DNA of 64,000 nt from Camarhynchus parvulus (Eukaryota; Chordata; Aves; Passeriformes; Thraupidae), in assembly GCF_901933205.1 (NCBI RefSeq), contig NC_044572.1:33118001-33182000 (forward strand), read 5' to 3'. Both the position numbers and the translations under genes were made by a program. The notes beneath the pieces were generated by a model that was not told the DNA's origin, made no database searches, and was given only the letters and a program-made list of their open reading frames with translations. Below are positions 25,501 to 36,080 of the stretch, piece after piece (position 1 is the stretch's first letter; each line of letters begins with the position of its first letter).

Positions 25501-26748
25501 ATATAATACTTTTACTTTTCAAGGATAGTCATTAATTTCCACATAACTGTTCAAAGTAAGGGGGGGAAGAAAATCTGTATTTTAAAAGGCAGTTTCCCTG
25601 CTGGAAATAAATTCCCTTTGGTTTTCTGCAAGCATTCTAAAGAGAAAAGATGAACTGATTGTTCAATTTTTTTAAATGAGAAACTGTAAAAATTGTATTT
25701 TCCATCTGCTTTTCTGGAGGTGGGAATTTGTTGCCACACACATCTCATTGGTGGCTTCTTGGGGAGTCAGATGGAGACCACTTGGCTGTCTTGTTTTACT
25801 GTTGATGCTGCCCACTCCCTAAAGTGGTAGTGGGATTCTGCTGGCCCTGTGGGGAAAACACAACCCTGTGTAGGGGTTGCTGAAAACTTCTGTTCCTGTC
25901 TGGACCTGAAGCATCACTGTCAAACAAAAGTGAAGCACCAGAGGTGAAGTATTGTACCACGCTGCACAGCTGTTAAACCCCTTTACTGTGGCCTGGAGCC
26001 TCAGGAATGGTTACTAATCCTCTTTTCTGTTTCTCTTATTTAGAAAGGTGCTGTGTCTTCATGGCACCTGGCATTGCTGTGGCTGCCAGGGTTTGTTATC
26101 TCTGGAGTCACCATGGGGCTGAGCAAGTGCAGGGTCTCGTGCTTGACTCCAGTAAGCTGATGGGAAACAACCCTCCCCAGGAGCTGTACTGTAAAATGTC
26201 AGTACAGCATTTCTGAAAGCCGGGATGTTCTCTGAAGGGACCCACTTGACTTCTTCCAAAGGTAATGCTTCCTAGAGTGAAGTTTCATTCCTGATGTATG
26301 GCCCGTGGGCTCACCTCTGCAAATGGACAAGATGAGCTTATCTTTAGGCTCAGCTGCCCCTGTGTTTCTGTTTGGGTGTGGGCAGATTGTTGGGGGAGAG
26401 TAAAACAATGGAGTTTCACTTTCAGGGTTGCTTGAGTATTCGTAAAAGTTGGAATCAGGGATGAAAACAATTCCTCTAGCAAGGAATCCTGGAATTAACT
26501 GAAGAAAATTTTCCTGATTATGAAAAGTACAGGAGGTGAGCGTTTCTGGTTGCTGTTAGCATGCAGCAAATTGAGGTATTGTAGTTTTATCTGTTACCAG
26601 AAAAGCCCTCTACTTAAAAAAAAAAAAAAGAAGAAGAAAAAAGTAGCAGCCTCACCGTCTCATTTTTAACAAGGACCAGCTGAAAAATGAAGGCAAGCAG
26701 CACACAGACCATCTTATGTCTGCCAATTCATTTCCGGGCCCTGAAAGG

Positions 26749-26773
26749 AAAAAAAAAAAAAAAAAAAAAAAAA
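26749..26773. repeat. Poly(A) tract, 25 A
   Basis: The longest homopolymer noted in the window. A second, 14-A tract with GAA units lies at 26616-26640. No retroposed gene or SINE body was recognised upstream, so a retrotransposition origin is open. Confidence 0.9.
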
Positions 26774-28337
26774 TCCTCTTGTTTCCTCTCATGCAGGCCA
26801 AACATGGCAAAGCACCAGGGAAATTCTGAATGGAATCAATTGCACTTGTTACTAACTGAGTTTTCTTTTATTCTTATATTACCAAGGCCTGGATATTCAG
26901 CTGCAAGCAATTATAATGAAGAGTTACTGAGTAATGGTTTCCAGATTGCTCCATGATGGGGCATTAATTGAAAGGGACAATTTAAGAGCTTAGGCCATGT
27001 AAATGCATTTCTTATTCTGTCAGATCGAGAAATTTCTGCATACAAGAGGTTGAAATGCTCAGAACTGATAAAAACTTAATAGTAGCCACTTAAATGAACA
27101 TTTGGAAAAGGGATTTTACATTTAAAGAATCAACAATAATTAAAATAAAGTAGAGAGAGTCAGGGTTTTATTAGGAATTAGAATATGAATGTTATCAGCA
27201 GCCTGGTAATTCTGTGTGGGGTTACACGAAATTTCCACAGGGGATGGAGACAAGAAGGTTTGGTTTCTTATCCCTCTGTCTGATCTCACATCAGTCCTTG
27301 ACTCTCCTGAGTGAAAGGCCCTATTCAGTCCCAAAGAATCAAAGGCAAAATTCCCTATAAAGTTAGCAGGGTGAGTTCAGAAAGATAACAAAAATCCGGA
27401 TTTTTTTGTTGCAGTGGAGGGATGAAGTCCTGGAATTTGCAAGCTGTCCAAGCAATACTATTCTCATGGTATAGCTGATGTATCACAGTTTTTATATAAA
27501 TATTTTTCTACACTTAACTATGAAAACAACCCTTTCTTTTTTTTTTCCTTCCATGGATATTTTATTGCCTTAGTTATTGGTACAGATAATAAATGCAAAA
27601 TACATTTAACCCAGATTAGTGAGTCTTTCACAGTATTTCATAAATTCCTGTTAAACAACAAAATATTACTAATGAAGAGAAATGTTTCCTTTCCTAAAAC
27701 ATTCAGTCACTTATAGGAATAATTCTGGTGAGAAGGTGGAAGAAGGGAGTTTATTTCTCAGGTACTTGCCATTATGTAGCTTGAACAGATGGAAGCCCAG
27801 CCACTTGTGATTAAATCATTGGAATGAAGATGGACATCACTGAAATGGTGGTTCATCATTTCCCCAACTCTGCTTGAAGAGCAGCCCCCCTGAAGCAAGC
27901 CAGAGAGCTATTAGTGAGATGCCTGGGGATGAAAATATAAACACCTTGAAAGTGGGTGGTCAGTTCAGGTCAGGCTAAGGGTTGATTCACAGGCACTAAA
28001 TTAATCTGTAAAAAGGGATGTTGCTTCACTGCAGTCTGGGAAGCAGGGAAGTGCATTGTGTGCCAGTCATACGGCTCTTGCAAATGAGCAGGCCAGGCAA
28101 GAGTCTGTGTTTCGCCATCTGATACAAAAGCAAACTGAAAATGAGGGCAGAAGTGAAATATTGTCCTGCTCAACCCCATAGCAAAACCCCTGGGTCTCCC
28201 TGAAGCACGTGCTCATGGAGCCCCCTTCCCCTCCACTGTCCTACGTCACCAGTCACCTCCTCTTCCAGCTGCAGGGAGAGACTTGGCTCGGGGTGACAGA
28301 GAAATCTTCTGACCTAGGAGCACCTGCAGAATGTGAA

Positions 28338-28490
28338 TGTTATGCATCCCACCTCCCACCAGCAGCACCAACCCCTCCATGCAAGTGACTAATGAAAATC
28401 CCAAACTCCTTCCTTAGTGGTTATCAGATTCATATTTCTCTCACTTAGACTATTATTCTAAACTTAAAAATTCAGCGTCAAGCTTTGCTT
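28338..28490 (+). repeat. Left arm of 153-bp inverted repeat
   Basis: Starts TGTTATGCATCCC and ends AGCTTTGCTT. It is the reverse complement of 29974-30126 at 150 of 153 positions, with no gaps. The three differences, at 28365, 28404 and 28452, are all transitions. Identity falls off abruptly at both edges, so the boundaries are sharp. It contains no long open frame and no simple repeat. It could be a terminal inverted repeat of an unrecognised DNA transposon, or one half of an inverted segmental duplication. Confidence 0.95.
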
Positions 28491-29973
28491 GAAGCTTTGG
28501 TTCATTCATTGACTTGAATGAATCCTTCTCCCCTAGGAGCACCAGAAACTCTGCAACGGCTGCAAGATGTACTTCCAAATTGGACTGAGATCCATCCAAT
28601 GCACCTTTGTACTTGGCATGGTAAAGAGCTAAGATGGTGCTCCAGAGGAACAACCTTGCAAGTGAAGCAAAGTAAGGCATTTACATGCAGGAAATTATAC
28701 AGAAACCTGGCAGGGGCCAGGACTGACTATAGCTACAGCTGACACAGAAGATACCTGATAAAATTGTTTCCCTACAGGATTCACTAGTGGCAGGTGCTGG
28801 AAGAGCAGGAAGGGTTCGGGAGCATTGCACAAGTGGTTACCTGCAGGGCCGCAGGAGAAGGGGACCATTCACTTGCCAGGAGAAGAAATTATCCCCACAC
28901 ATCTCTCTTGATCCTCAGCCTGGCTGTCCCACCTTGGGACCTCCATCCCGGCTCTTCTGCTTCCCTGCATCCTCAGCTCCTGCCCCTCAACATGGCAAAA
29001 CCCCTGATACCCTGCACTGTGGGGGATCCATACAAAAACCCTGTCAAAAGGCAGTGAGGTGGACAAAAATCCCAATACACCCCATTGACCAATGCATCCA
29101 GGTCTCTGCACCACAGTGTGCACTGGAGTGGCTCCCTGGGAGCTGCATGTTTGGCCTTTTTGGTCTCTCTGCCTCTCCCTTTGGCACTGGAAGATCCTGA
29201 CTTGGTGAAGATCCTCAATCAGCACCACAGAAGATGTGGGAGAAAAGTCTCAGAAATACAGGCAGAAATAGAGGCAGGCTGGCCTTTCTTAGGGTCAGAG
29301 AAAATGGCAGTATGATTAATCAAATATATCTGTATTCAACTAATACCTGGAGACAAAAGGGTGTATAGTGCTGCTTCACAGAGGCACGATAAAGCAGGTT
29401 ACTGCAGAATAGGAAATTAAGGAAGGCTTTCCCTCTTCCTCTCATGTATTTATGTTCAGTAGGAAGGCTTCTCCTTAAATTGATGCCATAGCTTTATTTG
29501 TTGACTAACAGACCCTGAATTCCTCCAGTCTACAACTAATTAGAAATTCATCCAGCAAACCTACATATATAGAAAATAAATCAATTTTTTTCTGCTTTAC
29601 TATTAAAAGCATACAAAAACATTGTTTGGGAATAAATAATAGCATCATTAAAATAGTTTGTGGCAGAGAAGAGGTGGGGGCGGGGTGGTTGGTTCCTGTT
29701 TATCAGTTTAGGTTTCACCCCAAGTCCAGCACCACTTTGAAATGTAACATATCATGTAAGGAATTTGTAGTTACAAAGTACAGACACTTGCCCCTGACAG
29801 TAAGCATGGCCACTTCTGTTCACAGAGCAAAACCACAACCACTCCTTCCACCTTCCCCCTGCTCCAAAACAACAAAAATCCTGATTAACAGCCAGGATCA
29901 ATATGGCAGCCAACCAAAACACTATCCAACGTAAAGTTTGGTCAAGCTATAAAACTGCCAGCAAAAAACCCAA
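28491..29973. other. Spacer between the inverted-repeat arms
   Basis: 1,483 bases. The block at about 28790-29230 is richer in GC than the DNA on either side and carries overlapping open frames on both strands, the longest 137 codons at 28787-29200. I recognise no transposase, integrase or reverse-transcriptase motif in any of them. If the arms are transposon ends, this would be a non-autonomous or decayed interior; if they are a duplication, it is unique DNA trapped between the copies. Confidence 0.5.
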
Positions 29974-30126
29974 AAGCAAAGCTTGACGCTGAATTTTTAA
30001 GTTTAGAATAACAGTCTAAGTGAGAGAAATATGAATCTGATAACCACTAAGGAAGGAGTCTGGGATTTTCATTAGTCACTTGCATGGAGGGGTTGGTGTT
30101 GCTGGTGGGAGGTGGGATGCATAACA
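29974..30126 (-). repeat. Right arm of 153-bp inverted repeat
   Basis: Inverted partner of 28338-28490, 98% identical without gaps. The outer end reads GCATAACA, so the pair as a whole begins TG and ends CA. No direct target-site duplication is obvious in the bases immediately outside (GTGAA on the left, GCACA on the right). Transcription across both arms would yield an RNA able to form about 150 bp of duplex. Confidence 0.95.
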
Positions 30127-33100
30127 GCACAGTGGTGAAATGTAAAAAAGGGGCAGAATGGTTCAAATCCTGAGAAGGAAAAGGGAGGAGGGAAATGTGT
30201 TTTTTTAAAGGCAATTTTACATTAAGTCACACAGGCAGCTGAAAGACCTGCTGTTGTTGCACGTTCTAGGCTAGGCCAGTCTGATATGGCAGAAAAGTTC
30301 TTCTGTTTGGTTAAGGAGAATGGGTGTGTGCTCAGTGCCCACAGAATTCAATGGACTGTACACAAAGTAATTTTTCCCTCAACTACTCACAATTTATTTT
30401 TTTTTTTAACTAAAAGCCTGTGACCCCATCATACAAGGAGAAGTCAAATGCCTCAAGGTAAACCAAATAATTAGATTGATATTTCCTTTGCTTTAAAAAT
30501 TTCCCTAAGAAAAGAAACCAAACAAAAAAAAATACAAAAAAAATCTCAAGTCCCCAAAAAACGTGGAGGTGGTTTTTTTTCTGGTTGAAAGGATCATTGC
30601 ATAACTGGCCCTTATGCATCTTAACTTTGTGACATTCAGGTTTTAGTCATGCTTAGCCTTTCTGAAAAATAACAGTGGTAACAGCAGCAGTGGCAGATTT
30701 AACTAAAGCAGACAGGACGTTTGCCCCATGGCATTTTCTCTGCAATGAGCATAGGTTATTTCGGTTGCTATTTTCTGCCCTGCAAAGGACTTGAAAGCAC
30801 TTATACATAACTCCTGGCACCAATCCATCCCTTAAATAGTATTCCCAGTGTAGCCAGATATGAATTGCTCACCTAGGCAGGATCAAACCATTTGCTGTCT
30901 ACCTGCTGCATCAACGTGTACAGAGGTGGAGATGGAAGTACAGATGTTGGTTTTCCATGTATCTGCATATCTTTCATGCAGTCATAACACATTAGTGATA
31001 GGGAAAGTGATTGTTATCTGTGATTTTTGCAGTGAGCCATAGAAGTCCTCTCCTCTTCATGTTACAGAGCATCGTGCCAGACTGTTTATGCACCATTTCC
31101 TAAAGCTCTAAAACTTGGCTCTGGTATTTAAACGCCAAAGCACAAGCTGCTTTTAGTGTAACAAAGCTGATGAAATCTTTTTATTGAGGCTCTTTAGCTA
31201 CACTTTGAGGGTTTCTTTAAAAATAAAATCTGTTCACACCTAATTATTGAGATTTTTTTCTTGAGAGAAAAAAGGGGGAAAGAGTAATATGCTATATTGG
31301 GGAGGAATAAAATAAAATTGTTTGTGTGTGAATTATATTTTATGTTGTTTTCTTTATAAATCTTGACCTCACTGGATGCTCAGGAAGAGCAAGCTAGGAA
31401 CTAACTCATTATGTATTTTAGATAATATACTATGTGCAGTTCAGCTGTGCTGATACACAGCTCCAAAGAACCATCAGCTCCCTCTCACCTCAGAGATCTT
31501 CAAAGGCAGTTACAAACAGATCCCCACATTTCTGAAGACGCCATTTTTTGGTAACTGGGTGCTAGATAACGATACCTATACAGCCTCCATTTGCCTCACC
31601 ATATCTGTTCTGTAAGGGTAGGGGTAACTTGCACAGGAGTCAATTAGTTCTGAGCAACCAAAACCGCACAGACTAAAGTATTTGGATTTGTTGGATACAA
31701 CCTGAAGTTTCAGAGGTCTCTGTGTACCCTCTCATGCTATTCATTCATGCTAAATTGTTCAAATTTTATAGAAAATCTATAAAAACCTTTTCTACAGCAT
31801 CTTCACAGCCATCATGTAGCGTTTAATGAAGTTACACTATGGACTGTCCCACATTAGTTTACAGATGCTACTCATCCTCTACTCAATGCCAGAGTATTTT
31901 TCACTAAAGTGGTACACAGTGGTTTCTGTGGCAATACATTGTCCCACGGCTTTACAGATGCAACAGGAATTTCAGATGTAAAAGATTAAACTGCAGGGCT
32001 GATGACAAAACCCTGACTGTAATAACCACAGTCACTAACTGCAGTCACTTCAGTCAACACTAGGAAAAGTGAGAAATGGAGGAAAAGGTAGAATAAGTCC
32101 AAGGAAGATGACTTGTCTCCAGGGTTTCATCTGGCTCTGTACTTCACAACTAACCTGACACAGAATGCAGGAAGAACAAACACAATCCTGGAGCTGTATC
32201 ATTGTGTTATATTATCTTGTTTTCCTATCAAACTCTGCTCTCAAGCCCACAGACACTTTGCCAGAACAATGTTCTTTCTTAGAACATCTGTATCCCACTG
32301 AAGGCTTTCAAAGCAGAGGTGTGACATTGACACTGGCAGATACAGAGTTATGAGCATCTTTCTGTCAAAGGGCTGCTGGAGATGGTCAGTGTAATAAATT
32401 GTTACACTGGTGAATATTTTGTTCTTTCATGTCAATGGGGAAAATGCACCAGAATGAAAGGGCTACCAATATCAATGCCCAATAAAAGTAGAATAACAAT
32501 TATGGTAAAAATGTGCTTGTCTGTCTAGTGATACTGTACAGTGAGGCTCCTAAGGCATCCCAGACAGTCAGAGGCAGTGGTCAGGGCTGGGGCATCATGT
32601 AGCAGATGGTGACCAAGTTGGTCTGTAGCCAAGCTATATGCCTTCCTTATAAGCAATGGAACGCCTTCAAGATGCATATGTTCATCATCAGTCTATGAGA
32701 GTTAGGCACAAGGAAATCCAAAGATTTGCAGAAATCTTAGGGTAGGTCTCTGACCACACAAGAAGGTCTGGGTGAATTTATCTGTTATTATTTCAGGGGA
32801 AAAAAAAACTAAGAATGGTATTTTTATTTTAAAAGCAGTTTGGAAAGTATCTCCGCTAGTATCTACAACTGCAGGCAGCAGGGTCACAAAGCATGCTGGT
32901 AGTGAGCAAACAACTTTCTTGAAAACACCTGTGCACGATAGTCATTCCACCCCGCCTCCCAGAAAACCTGACACTTGGATGGCCACTTATCAAATATAAC
33001 CCAAAGCAGCTGCAAGCCAGAAAGACTGAGCTGAACACAAGCTTCTGCTAAACCTACTGGAAACTATGTGACTTGATAACCACCTGACTGACGGCAACCT

Positions 33101-34208
33101 TGTAGGGGAATTTCCAGCCCATGTGTACTCACTTACACCCTGGGGCCAATCCCCGCAAAGGTGCAGCGGAAGCTGTGTGTGTCACTGGCAGCTGATGGCA
33201 GGAGCTCTCTCTCACCTCCCCAGCCTCCATGGGGAAAGGAATATCTTGGATGTAGGTCATTCCAAAACCCCTGACTTGTGCTTGGCGTTGGAGATTTCAT
33301 GTTTTATGGAATGGCACAAGAGAAGCCTCCAGCATTATGTATTCCCCCTTAAATTATATAATGTGCTCCCTTAAACCAGATAATGCACCAAAAGCCTTAG
33401 CAGGAGTATTCAGAGACAGGTAGAAAGGCCAGAATTTGTTAGTGGCTATTGGGTTTTGATCCTGGTCCTGGGGGACAATCCGTGCTCTGCTCACAGTGCT
33501 CAGAGACCCACTGTGGGCTATATTAAATGGCACTGTGACAGCAAGGTCCACTCCCACATTTCTGAGTGGATGCAGTAATGAGGATTGCATCTATACAGTG
33601 CTACCCATGTTTCAGAGGCTCTGGCAAGTGCAGCAGTGGAGTTAAACCTTTTCCCTGCAAAATCTCAGCTTCATGAAGTTTTGCATTGCAAATCTTCCAC
33701 CAGAGTATCTGAATTCAAGTACGTATTTTAGTAGGTGATGACACATCTTGTGTAATATACCTCTCCAATACGAAACCAGTGCAATAAAATAAAATACTTA
33801 CACAAAAAGCTTGATATTGTACTTTATTCCTCCCATAGAGAAAAGTACATTAGAATTTTCCTTGCCTGTTCTTTTGCAAGACTATTGAGTTGTATTATAT
33901 GGATTAGAGATTTATCAATCTCCTCCTGTCAAATATTTTCTCTGGTTTTAAAGAAAAAACCTTTTCAGCAGCTAAGCTTGTGCAGACGTAGTGTAAGTTC
34001 ATGAGAGACAAATAGTGTATGCAAGGATGTTAGAAAAATAACTGCGTACAAAATCTCAGATGTCTTCCATTAGACTTGGATATTTACTAGTTCAAAGACG
34101 TGCACACAGCCCCCAGTGGGGCACCCAAGGGTGAAAAGCACCCATAGACCAAAATCAACTAGAATTCACAGCTCTTGGACCACATAATCACTTTCTGGTA
34201 AGGGAAAA
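30127..34208. other. Non-coding spacer
   Basis: AT-rich with A runs near 30520-30545 and 32801-32808. Open frames stay below about 85 codons and nothing is recognisable. A repeat-free stretch at about 30630-30850 has the texture of regulatory DNA but no specific motif I would defend. Confidence 0.5.
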
Positions 34209-34271
34209 TTATTATTGTTATTAGTATTTTTTACTACTGCTACTATTATTATTATTACTACTACTACTACC

Positions 34272-34325
<54 letters not shown>
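34209..34325. repeat. Compound (ATT)n/(ACT)n/(AAT)n microsatellite
   Basis: The left half holds ATT and ACT units. The right half is 18 uninterrupted AAT units (34272-34325). Because ATT and AAT are reverse complements, the ATT stretch at 34244-34256 can pair with the AAT run, giving a slippage-prone hairpin. The asparagine run obtained by translating it is an artefact of the repeat. Confidence 0.95.
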
Positions 34326-34326
<1 letters not shown>

Positions 34327-35760
34327 TCCTGGCTTCTTCTAGTTATAAAGCATCTATAACATCCAGTGTACAATTTGATCGTGTTCATAATTCGTCTTCC
34401 CTTAGAAGAAAAGCTTTATAGCTACTTTGTGAGAAGATCATAAACTGCATTGGAAACTTCTTCCAGGAGCAGGCATTCTTATGTTATACCCTTCTGTTAA
34501 GATCAGTGATGACCCTTTCAAACTGAGGTGTTCCTTATAGAGATTTAATTTCAGGAACAATTAAGACCACACCAAAACTCAGGCTCTCCCATTGCTCCAC
34601 AGAACTGCAGCCCTCAAGGTCAGTCAGCTCTCCAGCTGTTCACAGGAATTATACCATACAGCTAGAGAAGGGAAAAGACACCATGTGACTAAAATTCACC
34701 CATTCTACTGCAAACAGAAATAGCCAGGTGCCTACTCACAGGGATCAGCTCGTGAACCATCAGCCCTGCTAGCACAATGTGTTTGCCATGAATCTGCAAG
34801 CAGTGGATCACAAAGTGCAAACTGAAGTCTATTTTTCTGTTTTGTCACCATTTGTGAAGAAGGACCTAAACACAGTGTGCAAAATGCTCTTCATGAAAAA
34901 CTCACCATGCTGTGATTACAGTTCACCTCCCTCCAAGCATTAAGCCAAGAGAGCACCAAGAGAGACTGTTTTGTTCATGCTTTCTCCAATCAGACAAAGA
35001 ATTTGCAAAATACACTTTGTGGCCTTGACATACCAACAAAGCAATTTTAATTTTTGCTCCAATTGAAGACTTGTGCTAGTTATCTGATACTTTGCATGGA
35101 GTCATCATATTTTCTTCCTCACACACAATTTACGTTCCTGCTTAAGCTTCATTAAGTTAGGAGTTTGGAGGGCTTTCTCTTTTAAACCATGAAGTCTGCA
35201 GGTTGTTTGACAGTGCTATACACTTGAGAGCACTTTTTAAAGTTTGACAGCTTTGGTTTATGAAGACACAACACTAAACCACTGAATTCATTATATGTTC
35301 CATTCAATTCAAGATCAGTTCATCAAGCTTGGCAAAAAACATCTAAAAAATCAATTTACCAGGAGACACATACAAGGCAAGCAATTCACATTCTGCAGTT
35401 TATTTACTAGTTACTTCCGAACAGTGGCCAGCTAACTTCTACCTAATGCCTAATAAGGTCGCTTTTCCTCCTTCCTATCAAAAATCTAACACTCTGGCCT
35501 TAATGTGAAGTGATGGATTAATGTTACACATGCTGTTCTTAAGCCTCAGTCACCCTCTGCTATGACAGCAGGATTAGAAGGGAAAGTATGGACTAAAGGC
35601 ACCCAGCAGATTCAGTGATTTAATTGTCTGAACTTCTGGTGTGCAGGCTTAACTTTGGTTTAAATTATGTCTTTTTCTCACCAAAAGATGCCTGTTTGAA
35701 ATTAATTCCTTTTACTGAACCCCCCAGTTTTTAAGATACTTTGTGCATGACAGAGGTGCT

Positions 35761-36080
35761 TGTTTGCTTAATGTTCCCCAAACATTAACCTGAAGCTCTT
35801 TGCTGTGGCCACTTTCTGCATCTTGTTTTGGAGATGTCTTGATCAATTAGTGCAATGTCACAGTTACATGCAGTTATTGTACCTCCAGCTGCAAGCTGTT
35901 AATAATAAACTTACCCACAGGACAAGCCTGCCATATGGTTGATGGTCAAGCAAGGCTAAAATATGCATTAGGAAAAAAAATGCAACTGTCAACATGAAGC
36001 TGGATGTGGCTTATTGGATTTGATGCGGGCATCTGACAGCAATGTTTCTTTTAGCAACATTCTGTATTGCAGGTCAGGAA
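35761..36080. promoter_or_regulatory. Weak candidate conserved non-coding element
   Basis: Repeat-poor stretch with ATATGCATTA at 35961-35970, which resembles POU/octamer-type sites, plus several TAAT-like strings. No coding frame and no promoter features. Candidate status rests on composition only. Confidence 0.18.

Larger units (their letters stand above)
20904..28337. other. Non-coding spacer with two A-tracts
   Basis: No supported gene. The longest minus-strand frame here is 153 codons (24921-25382) and has no recognisable domain. It is about what chance allows in a window of this size. A-tracts of 14 (26616-26629) and 25 (26749-26773) lie 119 bases apart. The sequence between and before them has no recognisable SINE head. 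A CACGTG E-box lies at 22279-22284 inside a repeat-free stretch. Confidence 0.5.

Noticed and set aside
30125..30170. tRNA-like A-box and B-box strings (CAGCACAGTGG, then GGTTCAAATCC) just outside the right inverted-repeat arm
   Set aside because: The boxes are about 35 bases apart, closer than in tRNA genes, and no cloverleaf could be drawn. A SINE head is possible but unsupported.
34215..34421. Open frame with a long asparagine run
   Set aside because: Translation of the AAT microsatellite.
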